From Streptomyces sp. LaPpAH-108 (lineage in GTDB: Bacteria > Actinomycetota > Actinomycetes > Streptomycetales > Streptomycetaceae), in assembly GCF_000373625.1 (NCBI RefSeq), contig NZ_KB891995.1, positions 604,882 through 668,881 on the forward strand: a DNA stretch of 64,000 nucleotides, given 5' to 3'. Shown one piece after another: positions 34,025 to 42,739 of this stretch (the stretch's first letter is position 1; the number at the start of each line of letters is the position of its first letter). The notes under the pieces were generated by a model. It saw nothing but the letters and a program-made list of their open reading frames with translations. It searched no databases and was not told the origin of the DNA. The translations under genes were made by a program, and so were the position numbers.

Positions 34025-35044
34025 CTAGAGGGGGGTTCCGTCCAGTCCGACCGGCTGGAGGAGCCAGCCGAAGTCGCCGAGGCCACCCGGCGCGGTGAGT
34101 TCGGCCGCCTCCCCGGCGCGCGCGAGGGCGCGGACGTATCCGGCGGGGTCCGTGGTGGCGAGTGCGAGCGGGGGGCGTACGCCGGTCACGTCCAGGGCGC
34201 GGAGGGCCGCGCGCTGGGTGAGCGGGCCGGGCGCCTCGGTGTTCGCCGCCGCCGCTCCGGCCGCCGCGCACGCGTCCAGCGCGACATGCGCCGTGATGTC
34301 GCACGTGCCGTCCGGCACCGGGGCCGTCTCCCGGCCCTCCCGGAAGCCGGTGAGGGTGCCGAACGGGGGGCGTGCGCCGAGCGCGTGGGTGTAGTCCACG
34401 GCCACCGCGAGCCCGCGCTCGACCCGGCGTACGGCCGCGGCCCAGGCGAGGTCACGGGGGAGCCCGATCTCCGCGCGGGCGCCCGGTTCGGCGGGCAGCG
34501 GCCACCAGCGGGCCAGCCAGTCGGCCGCCGGTCCCTCGAGCGGTTCCCCGAGCCGTTCGGTGCCGTCCGGGGCGACCAGGACGCGCCGGGGCACGCCCGC
34601 CGGGTCCGTCTCGGCCACGTCCACGGGGACGTTGTCCAGCCACTCGTTGGCGAAGAGCAGCCCGGTGAGCGCGTCCGGCAGCTCGTCCCGCCACTCGATC
34701 CGCCCGTCCAGGTCCGCCGGACGGTCCGCGAGTTCCACGGCGTACGCGCGCGTGCGGGCCGCCACCTCGGCGGGCAGGGCGGCGAGGACCCCCGTGACCA
34801 GCTCGCCGCGCCCCGCCCCGAGGTCCGCGAAGTCCAGCCGCTCCGGCCGCCCCAGCGCCTCGTCCACCCGGCACAGCAGCCGGGCCACCGCCGCCGCGAA
34901 CAGCGCCGAGGCGTGCACGGAGGTGCGGAAGTGCCCGGCGGGGCCCTCGGGACGCCGGTAGAAGCCACCGGGGCCGTAGAGCGCGTCCTCGGTCGCCGCC
35001 CGCCAGCCGCGCCACACGTTCTCCGCGCCGGGTTCCTTCGTCAC
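34025..35044 (-). CDS. SAM-dependent methyltransferase, MidA/NDUFAF7 family
   Basis: 339 residues from ATG 35044. The family pattern is present: ALYGPGGFYRRPEGPAGHFR at the N-terminus (substrate-side loop), SAM motif I LDFADLGAGRGELVTGVLA, an acidic motif near YAVELADRP, and LLFANEWLDNVPVDV. NDUFAF7 in mitochondria symmetrically dimethylates Arg85 of NDUFS2, the NuoD homolog, early in complex I assembly. Here the gene is end-to-end with a NuoD copy that keeps this arginine, so NuoD is the obvious candidate substrate. It is slightly shorter than typical MidA proteins (about 380). Confidence 0.85.
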   Translation of the reverse strand: MTKEPGAENVWRGWRAATEDALYGPGGFYRRPEGPAGHFRTSVHASALFAAAVARLLCRVDEALGRPERLDFADLGAGRGELVTGVLAALPAEVAARTRAYAVELADRPADLDGRIEWRDELPDALTGLLFANEWLDNVPVDVAETDPAGVPRRVLVAPDGTERLGEPLEGPAADWLARWWPLPAEPGARAEIGLPRDLAWAAAVRRVERGLAVAVDYTHALGARPPFGTLTGFREGRETAPVPDGTCDITAHVALDACAAAGAAAANTEAPGPLTQRAALRALDVTGVRPPLALATTDPAGYVRALARAGEAAELTAPGGLGDFGWLLQPVGLDGTPL

Positions 35045-35070
35045 CGGGACAGCCTAGGTCCCCCCCCGGA

Positions 35071-35907
35071 TCAGCCCTTCCGGAAGTCCCCGGCATGATC
35101 CTCGGCCCACCGCCCGAAGGTGCGGGCGGGAACACCGGTGATCTTCTCCACCGTGTCGGTGATCTCCGGGGCCACGCCGACGGTCGCGGCGAAGCTCTTC
35201 AGCAGGGACTGGACGAACTCCGGCGGGGCGTGCGGGAACAGCTCGGGCCCGGCCTGCTCGGGCGACACCTCCACGAAGGTCAGTTCGCGTCCGGTCGCCC
35301 GGCCGATCGCGGCGATCTGGTCGGTGTTGGTGGTCGCCTCCGGCCCGGTCAGGCGGTGTACGGCGCCTTCATGGCCGTCGTCGAGCAGCGCGCGTTCGGC
35401 CACGGCGGCGATGTCGTCCTCGTGGATCGGGGCGGTGAGCGCGTCGGCGAAGACCCCGCGCACGGTGTCGCCCTTGCGCAGCTGAGGCGCCCACTGGAGG
35501 GCGTTGGTGGCGAACGCGTTCGGGCGCAGGAACGTCCAGGCGAGGCCGCTGTCGCGGATCTGCCGCTCGGCCGTGGCGTGCAGGACGTGGATGGGGTGGC
35601 TCTCGTCGGCGCTCCCGCCGACGATGCCGGAGGAGAGCAGCACGACGTGCCGTACGCCCGCGGCCCGGGCGGCGGCGAGCAGGCCCGGGCGGTCGTCGCC
35701 CCCGGCCTGGACGTAGAGGAAGAGCCCGGTCACCCCGTCGAACGCGGCGCCCGGATCGTCCGGCCGGAAGCGGACCACCTCGGCGCCCTCGGGCAGCCCC
35801 GCGTTCTCCGGGTCGCGGGTCAGGGCCCGTACCGGTTCGCCCGCGGCGACGAGCCGTTCGACGAGGGCACGTCCGACGTTGCCGGTGGCGCCGGTCACTG
35901 CGATCAC
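35071..35907 (-). CDS. NmrA-like NAD(P)-binding protein (atypical SDR)
   Basis: 278 residues from GTG 35907, with AGGAGG 5 nt upstream. The Rossmann motif is TGATGNVGRALVERL at the very N-terminus; a short catalytic-type SDR Tyr-x3-Lys is not evident, which fits the NmrA/atypical SDR class. Landmarks include RALTRDPENAGLP and VVLLSSGIVGG, followed by the LRPNAFATNALQWA segment. Members are redox-sensing regulators or NADPH:quinone reductases; the specific role is unclear. It is divergent from the histidine kinase gene. Confidence 0.85.
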   Translation of the reverse strand: MIAVTGATGNVGRALVERLVAAGEPVRALTRDPENAGLPEGAEVVRFRPDDPGAAFDGVTGLFLYVQAGGDDRPGLLAAARAAGVRHVVLLSSGIVGGSADESHPIHVLHATAERQIRDSGLAWTFLRPNAFATNALQWAPQLRKGDTVRGVFADALTAPIHEDDIAAVAERALLDDGHEGAVHRLTGPEATTNTDQIAAIGRATGRELTFVEVSPEQAGPELFPHAPPEFVQSLLKSFAATVGVAPEITDTVEKITGVPARTFGRWAEDHAGDFRKG

Positions 35908-36118
35908 GATGGCCTCCTGGGGCTCGGGTGGAGCGTCCTTCCCTGGCCCGGCCGAGCCTAGGGGGACGGACCGGTGGCGGGCATCGGCCGGAAGGACCGG
36001 TGCGCCCTCCTGCCCTGGCCCTAGGGCCACGGCATCCACCTTGCGGCGTACACGTATCGCGTACGGATCGCCCCTCCGGCTGACCCCGGGTGCGTCCGCC
36101 CTACCTACTCTGGGTTAC

Positions 36119-37324
36119 GTGCAGCGTCTCTATGACTTCCTCCGCCGCCACCCGACGTGGGTCGACTGCTTCTGGGCCGTCGTCCTGCTCGGGCTCTCCG
36201 GTGTGAGTGTCGTGAACATGGACGGCACCCCGAACCACCATGGCACCTACGCCGAGGCATGGGCCGTCTCCGTGGTCCTGTGCGCGGTCCTGGCCCTGCG
36301 CCGGCGCCTGCCCGAGATGATGCTCCTCGTGGTGCTCGCCACCGGAGTGGCCCAGCTGATCCTGGACGTCCAGCCGGTCGCCGCGGACTTCGCGATGCTG
36401 GTGATCACCTACACGGTCGCCGCGACGGGCGCCCGCTGGGCCTCGCGGCTCTCGCTCGGGGGCAGCCTGGTCGCGGCCTCGCTGGCGCAGCTGCGCTGGC
36501 CGAACGAGCACACCAGCGGGCTCGGGCAGATCGCGCTCGCCGTGTTCCAGACCGTGCCGTTCGCGCTCGCCTGGGTGCTGGGCGACTCGATGCGCACCCG
36601 GCGCGCGTACTTCGCCCAGCTGGAGGAGCGCGCGGCCCGGCTGGAGAAGGAGCGCGAGGCGCAGTCCAAGGTCGCGGTGGCCGCCGAGCGCGCCCGGATC
36701 GCGCGCGAGCTGCACGACGTGGTCGCGCACAACGTGTCCGTCATGGTGGTCCAGGCCGACGGCGCCGCCTACGTCCTGGACGCCGCCCCCGACCAGGCCA
36801 AGAAGGCCCTGGAGACGATCTCCTCCACCGGCCGCCAGGCCCTCGCCGAGATGCGCCGCCTGCTGGGCGTGCTGCGCACCGGTGAGCACCAGGAGAGCGG
36901 GGAGTACGTCCCCCAGCCCGACGTCGGCCAGATCGACGACCTGGTCGCGCAGTGCCGTGACTCCGGCCTCCCGGTGGACTTCAAGGTCGAGGGCACCCCG
37001 CGCCCGCTGCCCAGCGGGGTCGAGCTGACCGCGTACCGCATCGTGCAGGAGGCGCTGACCAACACGCGCAAGCACGGCGGCCCCGAGGCGGGCGCCAGCG
37101 TGCGGCTCGTCTACTTCGACGACGGGCTCGGCCTCCTGGTCGAGGACGACGGCAAGGGCGCCCCGCACGAGCTGTACGAGGAGGGCGGCGCCGACGGGCA
37201 GGGCCACGGGCTCATCGGGATGCGGGAGCGGATCGGCATGGTCGGCGGCACCCTGGACGCCGGACCCCGCCCCGGCGGCGGCTTCCGCATCAGTGCCCTG
37301 CTGCCGCTCAAACCGGCCAACTGA
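36119..37324 (+). CDS. Sensor histidine kinase, NarL-type two-component system
   Basis: 401 residues from GTG 36119. Four to five membrane helices occupy residues 15-160; a short coiled coil (about 165-185) leads to the HisKA_3 dimerisation domain with His199 in RELHDVVAHNVSVM, then the HATPase with N-box AYRIVQEALTNTRKHG and DDGKG. It has no extracytoplasmic sensor domain, so it probably senses within the membrane. A -10-like TACTCT ends 7 nt before the GTG, suggesting a leaderless transcript. The response regulator gene starts 43 nt downstream. Confidence 0.9.
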   Translation: MQRLYDFLRRHPTWVDCFWAVVLLGLSGVSVVNMDGTPNHHGTYAEAWAVSVVLCAVLALRRRLPEMMLLVVLATGVAQLILDVQPVAADFAMLVITYTVAATGARWASRLSLGGSLVAASLAQLRWPNEHTSGLGQIALAVFQTVPFALAWVLGDSMRTRRAYFAQLEERAARLEKEREAQSKVAVAAERARIARELHDVVAHNVSVMVVQADGAAYVLDAAPDQAKKALETISSTGRQALAEMRRLLGVLRTGEHQESGEYVPQPDVGQIDDLVAQCRDSGLPVDFKVEGTPRPLPSGVELTAYRIVQEALTNTRKHGGPEAGASVRLVYFDDGLGLLVEDDGKGAPHELYEEGGADGQGHGLIGMRERIGMVGGTLDAGPRPGGGFRISALLPLKPAN

Positions 37325-37367
37325 TCCCCTCGTACGCCCCACTCCCCCCGCTACCGGAAGAGGACCC

Positions 37368-38039
37368 ATGACGATCCGCGTGATGCTCGTCGACGACCAG
37401 GTGCTGCTGCGCACCGGGTTCCGGATGGTGCTCGCCGCCCAGCCGGACATGGAGGTCGTCGCGGAGGCGGGCGACGGCGTGGAGGCGCTTCAGGTGCTCG
37501 CCGCCACCGAGGTCGACGTGGTCCTCATGGACGTGCGGATGCCCAAGCTGGACGGCGTGGAGACGACCCGGCGGATCTGTCTGGAGCCCGACCCGCCGAA
37601 GGTGCTCATCCTGACCACGTTCGACCTGGACGAGTACGCCTTCTCCGGGCTCAAGGCGGGCGCCTCCGGCTTCATGCTCAAGGATGTGCCGCCGGGCGAG
37701 CTGCTGAGCGCGATCCGCGCGGTGCACAGCGGCGACGCGGTGGTGGCGCCGTCCACCACCCGGCGGCTGCTCGACCGCTTCGCGCCCATGCTGCCCGCCG
37801 CCGGACCGCAGCCCCGGCACAAGGAGCTGGGCCGGCTGACCGACCGCGAGCGCGAGGTCATGATCCTGGTCGCACAGGGGCTGTCGAACGGGGAGATCGC
37901 CGCGCGCCTGGTCCTGTCCGAGGCGACCGTGAAGACCCATGTGGGCCGCATCCTGACCAAGCTCGGGCTGCGGGACCGGGTGCAGGTGGTCGTGCTGGCG
38001 TACGAGACGGGGCTGGTGCGGGCGGGCGGGAACGGCTGA
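37368..38039 (+). CDS. Response regulator, LuxR/NarL family
   Basis: 223 residues from ATG 37368 (GGAAGAGG upstream). The receiver domain has the acidic pair DD at 9-10, phospho-Asp55 in VVLMDVRMP and Lys in FMLKDVPPG. The C-terminal LuxR-type HTH is LTDREREVMILVAQGLSNGE, then IAARLVLSEATVKTHVGRIL. It is the partner of the preceding kinase. Target genes are unknown. Confidence 0.93.
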   Translation: MTIRVMLVDDQVLLRTGFRMVLAAQPDMEVVAEAGDGVEALQVLAATEVDVVLMDVRMPKLDGVETTRRICLEPDPPKVLILTTFDLDEYAFSGLKAGASGFMLKDVPPGELLSAIRAVHSGDAVVAPSTTRRLLDRFAPMLPAAGPQPRHKELGRLTDREREVMILVAQGLSNGEIAARLVLSEATVKTHVGRILTKLGLRDRVQVVVLAYETGLVRAGGNG

Positions 38040-38079
38040 GGGGGCGCGGCCTGGCGGATCGTTGCGGCGAAGGATCGTT

Positions 38080-39186
38080 TCAGCGCAGGACGCCCTCCAG
38101 GAAGTCGCTGCCGAGGCGGGCCACCGCCGAGAGGTCCAGCTGGTGCCGTACGTACCGGCCGTGGCGGCAGCTGGTGATCAGCTCGGCCTTCTTCAGGACG
38201 GCCAGGTGGCGGGAGATCTCCGGCGCGGACATGCCGTGCGCGTCGGCCAGTTCGCTGGTGCTGTACGGGCCGCGGGCCAGATGGCGGCACAGCCGCAGCC
38301 GGGTCGGGTGGGCGAGCGCTTCCAGGCGGCGGGTGAGCTGTTCGACGGTGGGCGCCTGCGGGCGGGGCGCCTGGGCCGGGTAGATGATCACGGGCTGCCA
38401 GCCGTGGCGGTGCAGGACCAGGACGTGCGGCCAGCCGATGCCGGTCGGGACCAGGACCAGGCCGCCGTCACCGGTGGCGGTACGGCCCACCAGGAGCTTG
38501 TCGACGGTGACGGTGCGCGTCTCCTCGTCCACCGTGACCGCGTTGGACAGCGAGGAGAGCGCGTCGGCGGGGCCCTTGCGGTTCAGCAGCTCGGTGCGGT
38601 GCCGGGCGTCCGCCGCCAGCTGGGTCTGGGTGCGGGCCCACAGGTCCGCGAAGAACGCCTCCTCGCAGTCGAGCACCAGCCTGCGGAACCAGGCGCGGAC
38701 GGCGGGCGGATCGTCCAGGATGCGCCGGGTGAACCGTTCCTGGCGTGTCCCGCGCGCGGCGGCCAGCTCCAGGGCGCGGCAGCGGGCCACCGGATCGGTG
38801 AGCGGGCTCGCCTCCGGGCGGCCGGGCCGGTAGGGCATGCAGCTGAACTCCGTCGCCGCCAGCACGAACTGGTCGTCCGTCAGCTGGTCCAGCAGCTCCA
38901 GCTCGTCGAGCAGCGTGGCCCCCGGGAGCGCGCGCCGCCCGGGAATCCCGGCGAACGGCCAGAAGATGTCCGCGATCGACGTCCGCCACAGGAACTCCGC
39001 CTCGCACAACCGGTCCGCCAGACACGCCTCGAGCCGCCCGCTCACCCCGGTCGCCCAGCCGTGCAGCTGCGGATGATGGCCCGTCTCGCTGAGGGCGTGC
39101 AGGGCCATCCCCAGCTCCGCCAGCGGGGACGGCACAGCGGTGATCCGCTCCGCGGCCAGCCCGTCGATGTCGATGGTCACGCTCAT
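38080..39186 (-). CDS. DUF5937 protein with C-terminal ArsR-type winged helix
   Basis: 368 residues from ATG 39186. The N-terminal two thirds are a DUF5937 domain (SPLAELGMALHALSETGHHP as landmark). The C-terminal 90 residues are an ArsR-like winged helix: LTRRLEALAHPTRLRLCRHL, then STSELADAHGMSAPEISRHL and LKKAELITSCRHGRYV. This architecture is typical of Streptomyces transcription factors of unknown ligand. It is convergent with the two-component operon. Confidence 0.85.
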   Translation of the reverse strand: MSVTIDIDGLAAERITAVPSPLAELGMALHALSETGHHPQLHGWATGVSGRLEACLADRLCEAEFLWRTSIADIFWPFAGIPGRRALPGATLLDELELLDQLTDDQFVLAATEFSCMPYRPGRPEASPLTDPVARCRALELAAARGTRQERFTRRILDDPPAVRAWFRRLVLDCEEAFFADLWARTQTQLAADARHRTELLNRKGPADALSSLSNAVTVDEETRTVTVDKLLVGRTATGDGGLVLVPTGIGWPHVLVLHRHGWQPVIIYPAQAPRPQAPTVEQLTRRLEALAHPTRLRLCRHLARGPYSTSELADAHGMSAPEISRHLAVLKKAELITSCRHGRYVRHQLDLSAVARLGSDFLEGVLR

Positions 39187-39370
39187 GACGTCCATGGTGC
39201 CGGTCGCCTCCGGCGGTCCGGCGATGGATTGACGCGGGCCGTCAATCGACGCGACACCCCTCGGTCCTGGCAGGCCGCCCGGTGAGGGGCCGCTGGCGCG
39301 CCGCGCTGACCGGGTGGTCGGGGCGCCGGTCCCGGACGTCGTAGGTCCAGGGGCGGGCCCAGAGCCTGGC

Positions 39371-40621
39371 TCAGTCCTTCAGTAGCCGTACCCGCTCCGC
39401 GAACTCCGTCACCGCCCGCTTCACGTCCTCCGGGGTCCAGATGAGGCCCGCTTCGGTGACCGTGACCTCGGTGGTCGTGAGGCCCGGGCCCGCTGTGTCC
39501 CAGGCGTTGGCGAAGAGCATCGTCCCCGTTTCCTCGGCCTGGCGGATCGCGGCTTCCGCGGCCGTGTCGGGGTCGTACGGGAGCCAGACCTGGAACTCGT
39601 GGGTGTGGGGTTCCTCGGGGTGGACGCGGGACCAGGGGAGGCCGGCGGTGGCGAGGGCTTCGCGGAGGGCGGTGGCGATCACGCGCGCGTGATGGACGTA
39701 TTCCGGGAGGCGGGGGAGTTCACGGTCCAGGCCGACGAGGGCGGACAGGACGGTCGGGAACTGCTGGAAGACGGTGCCGCCGTAGCGGTGCCGCCAGGTG
39801 CGGGCCTCCTCGATCAGGCTCGTGGGACCGGCGAGGGCGGCGCCGCCGAAGCCGCCGAGGGACTTGTAGAACGACACGTAGACGCTGTCGGCCAGGCCCG
39901 CGATCTCCTCCAGCGGGCGGCCGAGACGGACCGTCGACTCCCACAGGCGCGCGCCGTCGAAGTGCACCACCGCGTCCCGTTCGCGCGCCGCCTCCACGGT
40001 CTCCGTCAGCTCCTCCCAGGTCGGCAGCAGGAACCCGGCGTCCCGCAGCGGGAGTTCGAGCATGAGGGTGCCGAAGGGCTCGGGGAACTCCGCGACCTCG
40101 GCGGCCGTGGGCTGCCGGTGTTCGGTCGTCAGGATCACCGGCCGCAGCCCCGCGACCTGGCTCAGCGCATGGCGTTCGTGCCGCTCGGGGTGGCCGAGGG
40201 CGTGCAGAGCGACGACGGGGTTGCCGGTGCGGGCCGCCCAGCAGCGCAGGGCCACCTGCTGGGCCATCGTCCCGGTCGGGAAGAACGCGGCGGCCTCCGT
40301 GCCGAGCAGCGCGGCCACCCGCTCCTCCAGGGCGGCCACGATCCGGTCGCCGTACAGGTCCGTGGGCTCGTCCAGGTCGTACACCCCGGGCGCCGCCTCC
40401 TGGAGGTGCGCGAGGCGTTCGCGGAGCGTGCCCCGCCAGCCCGCGCGCGAGAGCACCCGCCGCGCCCCGCGCAGCGCCGCCGCGCGCCGCTCCCGCAGCG
40501 AGGGCTCCTCCGAGGCACCCGGCCCCTCGCCCTGGAACCCGCCCGGCTCCCCGCCCCGGAACCCGTCCTGCGCCCCGTCCCGGAACCCGCCCCCGCCGCC
40601 CTGCCCCGCCGTATCCGTCAT
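39371..40621 (-). CDS. Beta-eliminating lyase / low-specificity L-threonine aldolase-like PLP enzyme
   Basis: 416 residues from ATG 40621. The aldolase-class fold-type I motifs are EAAAFFPTGTMAQQVALRCW, HFDGARLWESTVRLG, and the PLP lysine in VSFYKSLGGFGGA. It would cleave threonine (or a related beta-hydroxy amino acid) to glycine and an aldehyde. The first 40 residues are a Gly-rich extension with tandem GGF/DGF-type repeats, encoded by 21-24-bp DNA repeats centred on CCCGGAACCCG (about 40530-40600). The true start could be downstream of these repeats. Confidence 0.85.
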   Translation of the reverse strand: MTDTAGQGGGGGFRDGAQDGFRGGEPGGFQGEGPGASEEPSLRERRAAALRGARRVLSRAGWRGTLRERLAHLQEAAPGVYDLDEPTDLYGDRIVAALEERVAALLGTEAAAFFPTGTMAQQVALRCWAARTGNPVVALHALGHPERHERHALSQVAGLRPVILTTEHRQPTAAEVAEFPEPFGTLMLELPLRDAGFLLPTWEELTETVEAARERDAVVHFDGARLWESTVRLGRPLEEIAGLADSVYVSFYKSLGGFGGAALAGPTSLIEEARTWRHRYGGTVFQQFPTVLSALVGLDRELPRLPEYVHHARVIATALREALATAGLPWSRVHPEEPHTHEFQVWLPYDPDTAAEAAIRQAEETGTMLFANAWDTAGPGLTTTEVTVTEAGLIWTPEDVKRAVTEFAERVRLLKD

Positions 40622-40681
40622 ACGGCCGATGATGCCCCGCGCCCCCACCCCCGGGCACCGGAGTTTTCCCGCCCCCGCCGC

Positions 40682-40699
40682 CCACAGCCTGTGGACAAC
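40682..40699. promoter_or_regulatory. DnaA-box-like 18-mer (second copy)
   Basis: CCACAGCCTGTGGACAAC here is identical to 1792-1809. It contains TGTGGACAA, the exact complement of the TTGTCCACA DnaA box. It lies between the threonine aldolase-like gene and the DUF2520-pan-nad operon, near the start of the latter's upstream region. Confidence 0.5.
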
Positions 40700-40784
40700 C
40701 TGAGCCGCTTCCCCGGATAGCGTTAACATGACGAGAAATCGTCCGGTACCCAGATGCGGACTGGAACGGGAAGGCCACCGTCGC

Positions 40785-41741
40785 GTGAGTACAGTCCACC
40801 AGCCAGACAGCAAGGACCGCCCCGCGCGGCTCACCGTGGGCGTCGTCGGCGCCGGACGCGTGGGCCCCGCGCTCGCCGCGTCCCTCCAGCTCGCCGGGCA
40901 CACCCCGGTCGCCGTCTCGGGGGTCTCCGACGCCTCCCGCAGGCGCGCCGAGGCGATGCTCCCGGGCGTGCCGCTGGTGCCGCCCGCCGACGTCCTCGGC
41001 CGCGCCGACCTGGTGCTGCTGACCGTCCCCGACGACGCGCTGCCCGGCCTGGTCACCGGCCTGGCCGAGACCGGCGCCGTCCGCCCCGGCCAGCTCCTGG
41101 TGCACACCTCGGGCCGGTACGGCGTCTCCGTCCTGGAGCCCGCCCTGCGCGCGGGCGCGCTCCCGCTCGCGCTGCACCCGGCGATGACCTTCACCGGCAC
41201 CCCCGTGGACGTACAGCGCCTGGCCGGCTGCTCCTTCGGCGTCACCGCGCCCGAGGAGCTGCGCCTTGCCGCGCAGGCCCTGGTCATCGAGATGGGCGGC
41301 GAGCCCGAGTGGATCGCCGAGGAGAACCGCCCGCTCTACCACGCGGCCCTCGCCCTCGGCGCGAACCACCTGATCACCCTGGTCGCCCAGTCCATGGAGC
41401 TGCTGCGCACCGCCGGTGTCGACGCCCCCGACCGGATGCTGGGCCCGCTGCTCGGCGCCGCCCTGGACAACGCGCTGCGCTCCGGCGACGCGGCCCTGAC
41501 CGGCCCGGTCGCGCGCGGCGACGCCGGTACGGTCACCGCGCACCTCGACCAGCTGCGGAAGCACGCGCCGGACGCGGTGGAGGGCTACCTCGCGATGGCC
41601 CGCGCCACCGCCGACCGCGCCCTCGCCTCGGGCCTGCTCAAGGCCGAGCTGGCCGAGGACCTGCTGGGAGCGCTCGCCCCCACCGCCGACGGCCCCGGCG
41701 GAACGAACGGAACGAACGGCCCCGAGGGGAACGCCCGATGA
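40785..41741 (+). CDS. Rossmann-like and DUF2520 domain protein
   Basis: 318 residues from GTG 40785 (GGGAAGG upstream); an ATG at 40728 is in frame but less well placed. The dinucleotide fold opens with LTVGVVGAGRVGPALAASLQ, and the DUF2520 C-terminal helical domain (HAALALGANHLITLVAQSMEL) resembles 6-phosphogluconate-dehydrogenase-like reductases. It overlaps panC by 4 nt, and an ortholog precedes panC in mycobacteria as well. It resembles ketopantoate reductase in architecture, so a role in pantothenate synthesis is an attractive but unproven inference. The Asn/Gly/Thr-rich C-terminus is low complexity. Confidence 0.85.
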   Translation: MSTVHQPDSKDRPARLTVGVVGAGRVGPALAASLQLAGHTPVAVSGVSDASRRRAEAMLPGVPLVPPADVLGRADLVLLTVPDDALPGLVTGLAETGAVRPGQLLVHTSGRYGVSVLEPALRAGALPLALHPAMTFTGTPVDVQRLAGCSFGVTAPEELRLAAQALVIEMGGEPEWIAEENRPLYHAALALGANHLITLVAQSMELLRTAGVDAPDRMLGPLLGAALDNALRSGDAALTGPVARGDAGTVTAHLDQLRKHAPDAVEGYLAMARATADRALASGLLKAELAEDLLGALAPTADGPGGTNGTNGPEGNAR

Positions 41742-42739
41742 CCACCACCCTGCTGAGCACCGCCGACGAGCTGCACGCGCGCGTGCGGCGCGGCCGACGT
41801 GCCGTCGTGATGACCATGGGTGCCCTGCACGAGGGCCACGCCACGCTGATCCGCGCCGCGCGCGCGATCGCCGGGCCCGAGGGCGAGGTCGTCGTCACGG
41901 TCTTCGTCAACCCGCTCCAGTTCGGCGCGAACGAGGACCTGGACCGCTACCCGCGCACCCTGGAGGCCGACCTCGCGCTCGCCGGGCGCGCGGGCGCCGA
42001 CGCGGTCTTCGCGCCCTCGGTGGACGAGGTCTACCCCGGCGGCGACCCCCAGGTCCGCATCACGGCGGGCCCCATGGGCGAGCGCCTGGAGGGTGCCACC
42101 CGCCCCGGCCACTTCGACGGCATGCTCACCGTCGTCGCCAAGCTGCTCCACCTCACCCGCCCCGACGTCGCCCTCTACGGCCAGAAGGACGCCCAGCAGC
42201 TCGCCCTCATCCGGCGCATGGTGCGCGACCTCAACTTCGGTGTGGAGATCGTCGGCGTGCCGACCGTGCGCGAGGAGGACGGGCTCGCCCTCTCCAGCCG
42301 CAACCGCTACCTCTCGCCCGAGGAGCGCGACACCGCCCTCACGCTCTCCCGCGCGCTGTTCGCGGGCCGCGACCGGCACGCCGCCCAGGAGGCGCTGCGC
42401 GCCCGCGCCCGCGAGGTGCCCTCCACCCAGGCGCGCGCCGAGGCGCTGAGCGCCATAGGCGAGTCCCGCGCGGCGGCCGACGCGCACGCCGTGGCCACCG
42501 CCGTACCCGGCGGTCCGGCCGCCGTCCGCGCCGCCGCCCGGCAGATCCTGGACGAGGGCGTCCACTTCGAACCACCGCTCGTCCTGGACTACCTCGCCCT
42601 GGTCGACCCCGCCGACTTCACCGAGATCGGCGACGGCTTCACCGGCGAGGCCGTCCTGGCCGTCGCCGCCCGGGTCGGCTCGACCCGGCTGATCGACAAC
42701 ATCCCTCTCACCTTCGGAACCCCCGGAGCCGCCTCGTGA
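41738..42739 (+). CDS. panC: Pantothenate synthetase
   Basis: 333 residues from ATG 41738 (GAGGGG upstream), overlapping the preceding stop. It joins pantoate and beta-alanine using ATP. Motifs: MTMGALHEGHATLIRAARAI (HxGH nucleotide site), FVNPLQFGANEDLDRYPRT, and the KMSKS-like SSRNRYLSPEER. The residues from about 220 to 260, rich in Ala and Arg, make it slightly longer than E. coli PanC. It is in the DUF2520-panC-nadB-nadC-coaX operon; panD is not present here. Confidence 0.95.
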   Translation: MTTTLLSTADELHARVRRGRRAVVMTMGALHEGHATLIRAARAIAGPEGEVVVTVFVNPLQFGANEDLDRYPRTLEADLALAGRAGADAVFAPSVDEVYPGGDPQVRITAGPMGERLEGATRPGHFDGMLTVVAKLLHLTRPDVALYGQKDAQQLALIRRMVRDLNFGVEIVGVPTVREEDGLALSSRNRYLSPEERDTALTLSRALFAGRDRHAAQEALRARAREVPSTQARAEALSAIGESRAAADAHAVATAVPGGPAAVRAAARQILDEGVHFEPPLVLDYLALVDPADFTEIGDGFTGEAVLAVAARVGSTRLIDNIPLTFGTPGAAS

